This document shows, one piece after another, positions 22,480-34,590 of a stretch of 64,000 bases of DNA. Within the stretch, counting starts at the first letter, position 1. The number at the start of each line of letters is the position of its first letter. The DNA is from Atrichornis clamosus (Eukaryota > Chordata > Aves > Passeriformes > Menuridae), in the NCBI GenBank assembly GCA_013400975.1, contig WBMZ01014009.1, forward strand, positions 1-64,000. The letters run 5' to 3'. A program made the position numbers and the translations under genes. The notes beneath the pieces were generated by a model that had not been told where the DNA came from, made no database searches, and worked only from the letters and a program-made list of their open reading frames with translations.

Positions 22480-22700
22480 GCCCCTGATTATGCAGATTGG
22501 GCTGGGGCCCTGGCTTCGTCGCCGTCGCTCCCGCTGGCTCCTCACGAGCTCCGGTGGCAGAGAACCCCGGCAGCTGTCGGCGCAGCCCCCACTGCCGCCG
22601 CCTCCACGCCTCCGTTTTGTTCCCTGGACCTGCACACACGCACGCTTCCCAATACCCCTTTTGAAGAGCCTCAGGCTCACGTCGGGCTGGCGGATTGCAG
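22480..22700. promoter_or_regulatory. CpG-enriched patch
   Basis: CpG-containing words cluster here (CTTCGTCGCCGTCGCTCCCG, GTCGGCGCAGCCCCC, CCGCCGCCTCCACGCC) after a short AT-rich lead-in. It may be an orphan CpG island. Frames on both strands are open but unrecognised, and no strong donor follows. Confidence 0.4.
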
Positions 22701-25689
22701 AGAGGTGGGGGCAGTGCCATGGAAACGGGCCCTTTCCTGGGGAAACGCATTGCTGGCCCCCCCTCCTCGTCCCGGGTGCCCCCTTTGAGGAGCTGTCAGG
22801 ACCCTGAGTGAGTGTCACACGACCCAAGGACCAGGCGTGACCAAGCCTATTTTCTGCCTCAAATTTGATTGATTAAAAAACTTTTTAGGAAAACCATGTT
22901 AAAAGACAAAAAAAAGAAAAAAGGGGAAAGAAAAAAATTAAACAGAAAGGGACAAGGGGGTGGGGGAAAAGGGAAAGGCTTCAGTGCTGAGTTTCCCTGG
23001 CAATAGCACCAGGGGACAAGTGTCAGAAGCAGATAAACAGCATAACCAGGCCGAAAATAAAGGTCAAAGGAAGCATGAAACTTAACACAACAGTGATTAA
23101 GATAATGATGAAGCAGGGGACCCTAGGAAAAAAAAAAGTGTGACACACAGAAACACACATGGAGAAAACACTCCAAGTGATGGCCCAAGAGACCTGGTAT
23201 GTGGGAAAAGGTGATGCGGCAGGCTTACTAGGCCCTGGGAGTACCTGGGGAAGAGTGGAAATGAAGGAAACACCAAAGTGGAGGATTTGAGGAGAGAAGC
23301 CTGTGATTCCCCCCCAAGCTGGTCACTATAGGTCGAGCCTGCCAAACGACAACAAGCCCCAGAGCCAAGAGGTCCCTCCCATAACATAAGACACGGTCCC
23401 AGCCAAGCCATGCTTGAATTTGCAACTAAATTCCTCAAAAGAGCTTCTCTGACACCGGGAGGAGAGCCTGAGTGGGTGTGAATTAGGGAGGCCCTGCTGA
23501 CACCAATGCTGGCTCAGGATCTGGCTCTTTGCCCTTAAGCAACTGGTATAAAAAGCCTCAGAGATGCCAAGAGGGATGGATGTTGGTCAGACCTGCCTGC
23601 CCACCTCCTTCCCCTTGCCAAGGGTAATTCTGCAGAGAAAAGCCCCAAAACACTGAAGGATTCAGAAAGCAAGTCCGAGAATGTCATACCCTTTGGCATT
23701 TACCTACACCATCTCCAAACCTCCAGGATGATCTCACATTTTTGGAGCCCAGCTTATAACTTCCAGTTGTCTGAGAATGGCTGTGCTACTCTCACCAAGA
23801 GGCAGCAAAGAAACTGCAAACCGTTCACCAGTTTCTTCCTCTGTGAGTTTGGGACTTTAAAGCTTGTGCAATAGAAAGTGTGGAAGCACAAAAGGCTTTT
23901 CACCTTTTCTGTACCATTTTCCCATTGGGAGTAATACTCCCTTTTCTGGCACATCAGAGTCCTGGCAGAGTTTTCTCTAGGGATTCAGTGGGCTAGGGAA
24001 AGGGAAATGCCTGGGCTTCCTTGTCCCTTGCACTTGGCCTCCAGGGAGGCCACTACATCTTACTCGTTTCCTTACGTTTGCACAACTCAAATTCTGATAG
24101 AACTCTGGATAGAAAAGACTGTTCTTCTTCTTGCCAAATATCTTGGGGAAAGAAGTTTTTTGTTGAAATTTTTTTTTGCATGTAGAGTATAATATGAAGA
24201 AAAGCAAAGAAATGCTTTCACAAAAAGGTTGAAAAAGTGCTACATGTATGTTTATCCCCACACAGTCTGAGTTTCATTTGTCAGAAGGCTGTTTTCCATC
24301 AAATACATTTCAATGAAAAATTTCCATCATCATATTCATGTGCCTCCCCCCTCCCCCATCATTGATATTCATGGTCTTTTGTAAAGCATGATTCAATTAA
24401 ACCACCAATGTTCCTCACTAGAGGAGTCTGAACAGTGAGAGGAATTCCCCAAAAGTAATGCCAGGCCAGGCTTTGTCCAAGCATCCACCAAAGATGTGCA
24501 GGTTAGAAGGGCTGGGACTCCACCACCTCACACTTCCAGAAAAACTGCTATAGAGGAAAAACTGAAACCACTGCTCCGATTCCGGACATTACTGGCTGAA
24601 AAATGTAACTTGAAAAATAATAATGGAAAACAAGGTCTTTTTAAATTTCATTTTTGAGCCATTACAGTTCATGTTTGCATTCTTTTTTTTTTTTTTCTTG
24701 GTAATTAGAAGAGAGAGAAATGTGATTAAAAACTAAAAAAACAAACAAAGTGAAAACTGAGATTCTCATGTGTCCAGGAACATGGACTTGAAGGGAAAAC
24801 ACCAAATGCCCTCAGGCACAGGGTAAAAGGAAGGGCTGGCAATGTTATTTTTTGGTTAATACTGTTGTGAAATGTACAGAAAGTCAAAGATAATGAAGAT
24901 ACTTGAAAAGGTATTCTTTAAAGGTATTCTGTAAAGGTTTTGTCCTGCCACACATCTGATAACAAAGATTTAACACGTGCTCAGACGCGTGCATAGTCCT
25001 GAGACAGGGTGAGAAACTAGTGCTGGGGTTGTGTGCGCAAAATTGTGTTAAAGTTAAAATCCCCTCAATGACAGAGATGGTTCCTTTCTACTTTTTGCAA
25101 GGAAAACCAACCCCAGCTCTCCAAACCAACAGTGGAACCTTGAGATTTTCTGCCCAGATGCCAGATTACTGTTCAGCAGTATGACAAACACTTTTATCAA
25201 TATCTTTTTTGCATTTTCCAATGAAAACAATATTCTGCATTCACAAAAGCTTTGTGAGCAAATATCTGTTTCACTTTCTAACATGCTTAAACGTATTTCT
25301 CTTGTTAGAAAGAAAACACAGCAACTTTGGCAACAAAACTAAAAGAGAAAAAGAAGATGCCAGATCCAAAACCAACGTGGGGTGAAGGTGCAGATGCTTT
25401 CCCAGCATTCCGTCCCCTCTCCTGGCAGCCTCAGCCCAGCAAAGGAGCAACTTTAGCTGCTGCTGTCTGAGGCAGCACCATTTGATCCCCTCTGGCACAG
25501 AGAACCCCACCAGCTCCTGCAGTGTGCCAGAGGGTTCTGGGTACCCAGGCAATAGGCTTGTAGGCTACATACCCTGACACGTGTGTCCCGGTACATGAAG
25601 GACGCAGTAATCGCACACACCTCGCAAACATGTGCAGAGCACACAGAACTCCCTAGCCATGGCCGAGGAACTGTCAGGAGAACACAAGC
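22701..25689. other. Noncoding; A/T-rich simple sequence
   Basis: No gene was found. A-rich DNA occurs at 22870-22960, a T run at about 24684-24698, and AT-rich DNA from 24100 to 25260 with a short tandem motif (AAGGTATTCT) at about 24908-24932. A good TATA-box match TATAAAAAG lies at 23547-23555, but nothing else marks a promoter there. Confidence 0.5.
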
Positions 25690-25900
25690 AAAAACTGCTT
25701 CTTGACAGCGAGTCATTTATATTTTAGCTTCGTTCCATTATCCTAACGAATCCTTCATCAGCAGATGCAATATTAACAGCAGAAAATCAGCTCATTACAT
25801 CCGGGGGGATTTCATCAAGTTGACAATCATATATGCAGCTACCCGAGCCTGGAGAGGACACGGCTCTCGTTATTTAGTTATCCTGGTTTCATCTTAAGAG
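25690..25900. promoter_or_regulatory. Candidate conserved noncoding element
   Basis: The block includes AGTCATTTATATTTTAGC, GATGCAATATTAACAGC, CAGCTCATTACATCCGG, CAAGTTGACAATCATATATGC and CTCGTTATTTAGTTATCC. Motif-rich, unbiased AT-rich DNA between GC-richer flanks; function inferred. Confidence 0.4.
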
Positions 25901-27588
25901 GCTTTTTCTTTTTTTTTTCTTTTTGGCAGGACAGGGGTTGGTAGTTGGTAGTGAGGAGGGGTATCCCAAATAACCACCAGACCCCCAGAGCTTTTAGGAT
26001 GCTGGTTCACAGACAGATCCACTCAGCTGGGAAACGCTCCAGCCCATCCACAGGAGCAGCAGCTTGTTGAAAGAAGAAAAATCCCCTCACACAATCTGCA
26101 CCCTCTGTAGTCTAAGGGCATTTCTCTGTGGAGTTCTGACTCCTGGAGTTTTTATCCTATACAGCTCCTGCCTTGTGTCCAGGAATATCTGGGGTGGCTG
26201 TCCTGATTCTTCTGCTTCAGGCAGCACTTCCCCCTTCATGCTCCAAAGGGTCTCTCTCTGCCATGTTCCCAGAGGGATAAGACACATTTAGAAAGTCTGG
26301 GATTTTATGATGAACTTCCCAGGCAAGGAGCAGAAGAGTCAGTCTAGATGAGTTGAAGGTGAGAACGGAGTAACAGCAAGAGTTAAAGGATTAAGTCAGC
26401 AGATTGTGGGACTCTTTCCTCTCCTGACTTGTCTAGGGAGCATTAAACAGCCCAGCTGAGGCAGCCAGAGCAGGCTGTCAGGGAACCTCTAGGTGCTGCA
26501 CTAGAATGTATCTGAAATACTCCACAGATCATCTTGTGCAACACTGAGGTGAAAACTTTGAGTCTTTGTTCTTGGCCCACATATTCTTGATTTAAAATGA
26601 GGGAAATGGGCATGCACAGTTCAAGGTTACTTCTATTTTTCACAGTCATTCCAGGCACTGCAGGCTGAGAATTCCTGCAGCAGAAAGGCCGCCTGGATGC
26701 CCTCGGCTCACCATCAGAGCAGCCAGATGAGGGCTGAGGGAGCTTCCCATGCCCGTGCACTGCACCAGACACACCAGCAGCTCCCCAGGCAACCCAGCGT
26801 AGGGCATGGAGCTCTCACAGTGCTGCCAAAAAACCAGCAACACTGTGAAGCTTGTTCCTCACTGCCTGCACAGCTGGGGCCTGGTTAATGCTGCTTGGAA
26901 ATTACCTTCCTGCTTTGTCCCCCCATTAAGGGTCTTCCTCAACAACAGCAGTCCAAGAAGTCCTTGGCACTCCCATTCTGAAGAGTCACTGTCTGCAGCT
27001 TCAGGCCTCCTCCCTGCGTACTGAGGAGCTTTTTTCCTCATCCTGAGATTCCCTGGAGGAACAGGGATCTCCTGCCGAGTTCTCACTCACACATGGGTGC
27101 CTTTGCCACCATGTGCAGCAAAGCCTGGTGATTTCACCTGGCTTCCAGGACTTCCTCTCCATCAAGGGATGAAGCTGGAGAGACCAGTCTGCCACTCATG
27201 GCAGATACCAGCTTCTGGACAAGCCTCTTTGCTGCTCAGCTTCAACCAACACAGCTGAAGGAAGAAGTTGAGCTCATCTCCTCCAGCTCAGAGGGGGCTG
27301 GGGTGGGCATTTCATGTTTTCCCAGCAGGGCTGGATTTCTGCACAGCAAGGAATATGTTCCTGGGATGTCAACTCCAATATATACTGCGCTCTGACAGAT
27401 TTAAGCTCCAGTTTGTCCGACAACATCCCAAAGTGTAAGAAACTGGGGGCAGACTCTCTAATCAGGCTGTAGGACAAAGGCCTGGTCTGACCCTGTCACT
27501 TCCACTTACTCTTGCTGTCCGTCTTGCTCCCCCCACCCTCTCAGCAGCCTCCCTGCCCACCCTGGGCTGCCCTTCCTTCCCTAACACA
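25901..27588. other. Noncoding, nothing recognised
   Basis: It starts with a T-rich run (about 25905-25925); the rest has mixed composition. No repeat family or exon could be supported. Confidence 0.5.
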
Positions 27589-27735
27589 GCTGGACTAATC
27601 CTGCTCCTCCCGCGTCCAGCACAAATCCTCCCCAGAGTAAACCAATCCTGGGAATTTTTATTAGATTATCAGCCTGCCAGCTCCGTGCTGGCTGGACTAA
27701 TCCTAATCAGGACTGATTTCTATTAGCCAGCTTCA
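27589..27735. promoter_or_regulatory. Candidate element with repeated OTX/PITX-type sites
   Basis: The 14-mer GCTGGACTAATCCT occurs at 27589-27602 and again at 27691-27704, each carrying TAATCC, the core bound by K50 homeodomains such as OTX, PITX and GSC. The second copy runs on into TAATCA (27704-27709), and CTATTAGCCAGC follows. TTTTTATTAGATTATCAGCC lies between the copies. Binding by these factors is inference. Confidence 0.42.
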
Positions 27736-29314
27736 GGGAGGAGCTGTGCTGTCCCAGCACCCCAGGCCCACACTAGGGGAGCCTGAGGCCTTTGAGCCCA
27801 TTCTATACAAACTTTTCTTTTAAAAAGGAACAAATTTAGCCCAGGATTATCAGCAAATGCGAAGTTTGCATGTGGGCTGTGTGGGCAGCCATAAGGCAAA
27901 CCGTCCCCACCTCATCACTGAGCTGCAAGAGAAGCCAAAGAGGTCCAGGTTCCACAGGCCCTCTCGTCCCAGCTTCTGGCTGGTGTGCCCAGTTAGTGCC
28001 ACATGGGAAGATGCTTTGTGGCAGGGGACATGAGCCTGCTGGGTTGCAGGCTGAGATGGTGGACTCATTGCAGACAAGAGGACAAGCAGCCACAGCTTGA
28101 GTGACCAGAACAGAGTTTGCAGTGCTGGCTGAGTCAGCAAAGTCTCCATGCCCCATTACCCAATGCCCAAAAAGTTCTACTCTCACTTCCCTCCCCATTC
28201 TATTAAAGCAAACTGTTGCTCAGGTATTTCCCTCCGAAGCCCATTCCTGGCTGTGGGACTGACCTGACTGAAAATGTTTGCTCTTTACCGAGGCTGGTGA
28301 AGGTTTTGCTGCCGACTTAACAGGATTTGAGACAAGCCACAAGGGCAGCTCGGGCAGGAGTTCACAAGAAGGGTGTTGAGAAGAGCAGGCTGTGTCCCTG
28401 CCTCTGTCCCCTTGTCCCATCCGCCCGATGTGCTGAAAGCACAGCTATTCCCAGCAGCCCCCAGGGGACTCCACCGCACTTCTGTGCTCAGCCAGCTGGG
28501 ATGCAGCTCTGCGGCTGCAGGGAAACATCACACAGGGAGCACTCAGGAAAGCCTCTCTTCCCAAAAGTGACCACGGATCTTTGAAACCTTCCAGAGAAGA
28601 GGGGTCATTTAAACCCAATTGCTGTTAAGACTCTTCTAAACTTGTCTACTCACCCTCTCACAATCACACCATCTTTACCGGGCCTTCTGGAGGAGGAATC
28701 AATCGCCTGTGGGACTGACAGCAGCATTTCCCAGGGACAATGGACAGTCTCAAGTGAACAGGTTGCCCTCCCACACAGTAGCTAGAAGGACAGCATTGCA
28801 CCCGACAGGGCTTCAAGCAAGTCAAAAGATGCCCCAGACTGAGACCAAGAGTAAATGTGCTTTACATCCTTACAAGAAACCCCAAAATAGGAGCAGAGAG
28901 GCAGAGCCCTGCTGGAGCCAGCTTTGCAGAGGGGAAGCACCACACAACCCCAACAAGGGAAACATCTAAAGGAGCAGCTCCACAGCCGGTGCTCCAGACA
29001 CTCCGTGTTGCATTAGCTCAGAACTTTGTTCCGTGCTTATGCAAATCAGTGTAAATCATGAGTAACTGTCCAGAGTATCAGGCTGTAACTCAGCACAGAT
29101 CAAGCCCTCTTCCTCCTTTCCGGCCAGGCTTAGAGCACCATTCTTACTCTGGTAGGTGGCAAGCTTTCCTAAGGGAGTTAACCAGATCCGGCTGGAATCA
29201 GAGGCTGCAGCAGGCTTCCTGATGTCAGAGAGAGAAATGGAGGCCTTGGCCCAAACCCTCCAGAAACCACATCAAAAAGAGATGTGGGCGAGAGCCAAGA
29301 ACAGATGATCCAAC
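27736..29314. other. Noncoding; isolated POU octamer at 29039-29046
   Basis: Nothing gene-like was found. One exact ATGCAAAT lies at 29039-29046 beside a second TAAATCATGAG. The rest is ordinary. Confidence 0.5.
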
Positions 29315-29475
29315 TGTGAAAAGGCTTTGTGTGTGTATGTGTTTGTGTGTGTGCGTGCGTGCAAGCCGAGGAGAGAGGAAAAATCAAAAGAAAGAGAGAA
29401 AGGAAAGAGGAGGAGTAAGAATGAACAGAAAGATGGAAAGAAAAGGTGTGGAGGCACGAGATCAGGAAGGGACCA
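29315..29475 (+). repeat. (GT)n-like microsatellite and purine tract
   Basis: Interrupted GT repeats (GTGTGTGTATGTGTTTGTG, then GTGTGCGTGCGTGC) at about 29328-29362 are followed by a purine-rich + strand tract at 29370-29475. Frames over them give Cys/Val or Lys/Glu/Arg runs with no real protein character. Confidence 0.85.
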
Positions 29476-31433
29476 GAGCTGTCACAATGTGTGTGGCCTG
29501 CGTGCAGGCACGCGATGAACAACGAAACATGGCAATGATATATAATAGATGTCATGTGTTCATGATAAACACAAATCAGGAGAAATACTGGGTTTGTCTT
29601 GAGCACTTCCCAGCCCAGATTTCCAAGTGCTGCAGAATCAGGGGGCCAGGTTTGTTTCAGTAAGGCAGTGCAATTTCTTCAAACTTGATGGAGCCATGGC
29701 AATGGGCATTCTTTGGAAAACCCTGCACACTCCTTGCTCTGCTGCAAACCCAGGTACTGCTCTGATCCTGTGCATGGAGTGCTTCCACAGAGTCAAGGAG
29801 AAGGCAGCAGATTTCCATGGGGGAGTTGGTGGAAGAGCTGTGTGGCTGGGGACCAGGAGGCTTGACTCCCAGTTCTGTGATTTAATTACCAAATCAAGGT
29901 TTAGCCTACTTAGAAGCAAAGCAGCATAAGCATTATACAGTGCAGGCAGGATGGGGTCATGATCCCAGGCTCCTCACTCAGCACTGCCTAACCCAAACCC
30001 ATCAGCAGTGGACTGAGCGAAGATTTCTGTGACATGGCTTAGCCCTCACTGCAGGAGGTCCACAGGATAGAGGGGTCTGCAATAGATAAATCAGATTATG
30101 TATCTCTGCTGTGGGAGAGCAGCAGCTCACCCAAACCAGCTCCTCAATCACATCTACTCCCCCTTCGAGGTATGTCCACCAGTAGGAGCACCGCCAAACA
30201 TCCTCATTCAGCCCAGTGGAACACTGGGAGGACTACAAGGATCCAAGGGTGGATATGCCCCTCAGATGTCAGCCTGTTCTCCTGCAGCTGGATTAGTAAT
30301 TCAGGCTGGGACAGACCTGATCTGGGGGCTCTTTCCCATTCCAGCTGTGAGCTCCCCGCCAGTTCCATGCTGCAGAAGGAGTACTTTGCAGAATTCACCT
30401 CCACACTGTGCCTAATGACCCCACGAGACATCTCTCCTTCCCCACCTTGCTGCCTGTGCCGCCCACTCACATAACCTGGCAGAGAAACTCCGGGTAAGGG
30501 AGATGAGACTCAGGAAACAGCCAAACCCAAATCTTTTGTTGAAATCCATAGTCTGAGGGATGGAGAAAGAATAGTAAGGCCTTTATATCCAAAAGCTTGT
30601 ACCATAGTCCAGATGTTGCCCAAAAATGCTTAGGTACCATGGGTGAAGGTGAAAGGGAAGATAAAACATGCAGCAAACTAGGGACGAGAAGAAAATGGAT
30701 TATGTGAGAGATACAACCAAGTGAACCATGGGGACACCAGAAGAAGAAATGGGATAAACCCAAGTTGCTTCTGTCCTTTATAAGAGCTCTGGTCTCAAGC
30801 AAGGACACTAATACACACCTGGCCTCACTATCCAGAGCAGCTGTGGTCAGGTAGGGAATGAGTCCAGCACCACTGCCTCTTTTTTTTTTTTCCTCCCCAA
30901 TTTATCAGCAGATTGTGTGGAGTCTAGTGGCACTCGCCTCACCCTGCTAAATAAAGCTTTGGTATTTCTGATAAAGCCATCAAATTCCTTATCACACTGA
31001 CACAAAGAGCATTTAAAGAGACATACACACTCTCCAGAACCCTCCACTTCCCAGTCCCAGGCGCCTCAGGGTAACCTTTCCAAGCTAAAATGAAAGGGGG
31101 TGTGTGCGGAGGGAGATGATAGCTGTTTGGAGCCCTGAGTTTCCCAAGCCCCGAGCCCATGTTGTGAGGGGACCTGGCCTGTTTAACCTTTAAAGAGGGA
31201 GACTGGGTTCTGTCAGGCTGTCCTGAATACTGGGACAGATTCGATAGCTCTGTGTAAATAATGCAGGCTGAGATGTGGCATCAATAGAAATGCCCTGCAA
31301 CAACAAGAGTATCGATAGCCGGAAAATCCTATGAGGAGGACAGTAAACCTAAGTGTCTGTAGGTGCTTTTAAACTAGGAGAAGGGAAAAAGAACCAGCGA
31401 TCTTTGGCTGTAATGAAGACACAACTGGGGCTG
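29476..31433. other. Noncoding, nothing recognised
   Basis: Mixed composition with a T run near 30878-30892. No gene, RNA or repeat family is supported. Confidence 0.5.
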
Positions 31434-31436
31434 CCA

Positions 31437-31450
31437 CTGCCCCCTAGATG
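31437..31450 (-). promoter_or_regulatory. CTCF-like motif
   Basis: On the - strand CATCTAGGGGGCAG agrees with the CTCF core CCASYAGRKGGCRS at 12 of 14 positions, including the whole AGRKGGCRS half. CTCF sites in gene deserts often anchor chromatin loops, and their orientation matters. Occupancy cannot be judged from sequence. Confidence 0.4.
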
Positions 31451-31654
31451 TGCTCTTCCTCATGATGGCCTTGACAGGGTGTGAAGAGATAGGGCCATGC
31501 CCCAGCCTGGACTTTGGCACTGCCTTTTCCATGCTACACCAGCCTGAAACCTGTCCCCGCCCCCCGAGCGATGTGACGGCAGCTGTCAGGAACCACTGTT
31601 TCCCTCCCCGCAAACACAGCCCGGAGACATTCTCTCTTCTCTTTGCCACAGCAC

Positions 31655-31815
31655 AGGCTGTTGTTTAACCTTCAAATTTATTATTTTTAATTATTTTGAT
31701 TTATAAAAGCATGCGGCAGTTAAAACCACATTAAATAAACTCAGCACTACGGCGCTTAACAAACACACATAACTTTGGACTTCTGAGGACTCCATAAAAT
31801 AATCATCTGCCTGGA
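31655..31815. promoter_or_regulatory. Candidate conserved noncoding element
   Basis: The block contains AAATTTATTATTTTTAATTA, TTTTGATTTATAAAAGC, ACATTAAATAAACTCAGC and CATAAAATAATCATCTGCC. An AT-rich, nonrepetitive block that abuts a CpG-rich patch on its right. Confidence 0.42.
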
Positions 31816-31819
31816 AGTC

Positions 31820-31990
31820 GCTGCAGCCGCCCGCCCGCGCCTGCCCTGGCGCGCTCCCGCCTGGCTGGGCTCCCCAGCACCACACGCCCACAGCCACACA
31901 GCTCCTCGCCACTCCGGCCCAGCCAGCGCCAGCTGTGCTGGCCGGACAGGATCCGTGCTGGCACGGCTCCACCGCTGCGCGCAATCCCAC
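31820..31990. promoter_or_regulatory. CpG-rich patch beside a candidate element
   Basis: CCGCCCGCCCGCGCCTGCC, GGCGCGCTCCCGCC and CGCTGCGCGCAATCCC give a local CpG cluster of about 170 bases. No donor, TATA or convincing frame accompanies it. It is a possible orphan CpG island. Confidence 0.5.
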
Positions 31991-34394
31991 TCTGTGCCCA
32001 GCCTCGGCCTCCTGGTATCCCTCTTCACCCCGTTCACTTCAGTCCTCTTTCCCCTCCACAGTCTCTGTGCATCTCATCTTCCTAGCTTGGCTTTCTGCCC
32101 TTCTCCAAAAGGATATTTCAGTCTCTGACCTTCCTTTCCCCAAAGGTGTTTCATCCCATCTTACACACTGCTGAGATTTCAAAAGAAGAGCTCATAATGT
32201 TTTGATACCATGAAAATCAAATAGCATTAGGTCCCTCCTGCCTTAGCAGGTCTCTTACTCGGCTTCAAATCCAGCTATGAACACCAGTCCCTGTCCTTGT
32301 TAAGCATGCAAACAAGCCTGGAAGAGATGAAGAAGAAGACACAAAGAGAGGAAGGAGAAAAAGAATTAATAAAAATGTGAGAACACTGAACACCTGTCTG
32401 ATAAACTCCGCCCAGGATCCCATTGGAAAAGGCAGTTTTAGGACCTAAACCAGCATTAATGAGATCTCTGCTTCCATGGCCTCTGCACAAAACCTCTGCT
32501 ATCAGCTGAATGCTGGAGGTGTGGGTTCTGCCTCGCAGCCCCTCTCCCCACCTGCCAATGGATCCCAGAGATGGGAAGAGAGCACACACTATCCTCCTCC
32601 CGTCCGTTCCTTGCTTCCAGAGGCAATAAAGGATGCCAATGCTTTTAAATCCCAATCACCTGCTGTTTCTCAGCGTGACAGGGCCATCCCAAGGAACTCA
32701 GTGGGTGGGCCTGAGACACACGCAGAAAGTTGAGGGAAGGGACTCCTGCTCCCCTGTTTCATTGGCATCTGTAGTGAAACATCAGTGATTTATACAGGAA
32801 GTAGGTGAAGTGCAATTATAGTTGATTGGGAATTATTTCCTGATGGTGTCTGGGTATGACTGATGGTGCTGTCCGACTGCTAAAGGACAGCAGGCCCTGA
32901 AGAAACAATCTGTAGTTCCCATCCACTGAGCCGAATGTGCCACAAACCACCAAACCCTCTTCTGCTACAAACTCCTGTTCGGAGAGCCGCAGTTCTCCCC
33001 AACCCAGCCCTGCCCTCAGAGCTGAGCCTCTGGACCCTTGGTAGCCACAGTCTGACATTGAACCTTTCTGTGCTTTGGTACAGCATGTGCCTGAGAGATA
33101 CCTGCCTCCCATGAGAACCGCAAGGGAGAAATTCCCGTGTGCAATGCAAGTGGTAACGCACATCCTACACTTTCCTTCTTTTCTCTAGATCCTAATACAT
33201 ATATAGTACAGTGACATTTCACATCTCTACAGCAACTCACGCCTAAGCCCATGCTACTTCACGGATGATATTCCTGAATGCCTATCCTTCCTCATAAGGA
33301 AGAGCAGAACAAAATTCATAAACAAATCCTTTTGTTAAAAGTCACAAGCAAGTATCCCAAATGCCTGCTTCAAGCAGAATTTTACACTCCCAACAGAAGC
33401 TACAGAAGCTCCATGAATCTCTCCAGGAAACTCACCAGCAGACATGAAAGGCTTTCGGAGGTTGCAGTGATGGTAGAGATTTACAAATGGGAAAACTTAG
33501 TCACTGAAGATTAACATGATCGACTGAGATAGTCCCATCCTTTGCAGAGCCAAGGAGGAGCTCATTCCCCATACACATCCTGCTCCAACCACCGACTCAT
33601 CCTGCCTTACATTGGAGCAATGAGGACAGCAATCCTCTTCCACAATATAGGCTCAAGAAAAGAACTTTTAGGCTGACAGGTGTTGGGATTTTGTTGTTTT
33701 TCTTCCCATTTTTATTGAGCTATAGGAGAGGATGGAGAGAACTGGATGTGGAGCAGACAGGGGAGATGCTGTGGTGACCTCCTTGCCCACAGTTGTATTT
33801 TGTTCCCCTGGGAAGGCTCCCAAGCATGCTGTGAGTGCTGGGAGCTGAGACAAAGGACCCAGACATGCTAAATATAAAGGCTGCAGGACTGAAGAGGGTT
33901 TGTGGGTTGTTGTTCATGGGGAGAGGTGGAGGTAAAGGAGGGGGCTGGGTCACAAACTGCCTGCAGCCACAGTGCCTGTCAATAAATTTTGCATTCACTT
34001 TACTTTCCGACAGGGATTCATTCCCTAATATGGGGCTGGCAGCTTTCTGGGTTATTTTGAGTGTGTGTGATAAAGTTCCCTGGATACTGATGGCTTCCTA
34101 GGATCAGAATTCTGAAAAAACCCCCAGCAACATGCCTTGATGTGTGGGGTGAAGAGAGGAACCATGGCTAATTACAGGCCTTTCTGCAAAACAAGACAGT
34201 ACAGGGCTGTGAAACATTGTCCTTTTAGTCTAGGACAGAGCTCTCTGGAGCTGGGAGCCGAATCTTTCTGCTAAAGAGTGCCCTGAAGATTTTATCATGT
34301 GCCAAAGCCTTTCCTGCAGAGATTCCAAGCACGGAGGAAAGGCAACCTTACACCCTCTGTTATGGCTGCTCCATTATGCCTGACCCCTTGTGCA
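31991..34394. other. Noncoding; possible MIR fragment at 33465-33525
   Basis: No gene was found. TTTACAAATGGGAAAACTTA followed by GTCACTGAAGATTAACATG near 33479-33517 resembles the inverted MIR 'cagatggggaaactgaggcactgagaggttaa' segment, at low confidence. Confidence 0.4.
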
Positions 34395-34590
34395 TCAGGT
34401 GAATTCTGAGGATGAGACAGTCCCTGGCCTGAGGCAGCTGGGCTAAAATATCAGAGGCAGGCAAAAGGAAATCAAGGCTGAGAGAGATGATTTCATCTCA
34501 TGATGACTTGTTTAAGGTTAAATGGGTCATGGCAGAGCTAAGAAAAGAAGCTGGGTCCCCAAACCAGCACTCACATGCTTTGGGTTGCAC
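34395..34590 (-). repeat. MIR-like SINE remnant, antisense
   Basis: The span reads GAGACAGTCCCTGGCCTGAG, AGGCAGGCAAAAGGAAATC, GACTTGTTTAAGGTTAAATG, GGCAGAGCTAAGAAAAGAAG and CTGGGTCCCCAAACC. The order fits an inverted MIR-type element with its 'gacagtccctgcc' flank. Diverged, no coding content. Confidence 0.5.

Noticed and set aside
23547..23555. TATAAAAAG core promoter
   Set aside because: A good TATA match but isolated: no CpG cluster, no donor downstream and no conserved frame. Such words are frequent by chance.
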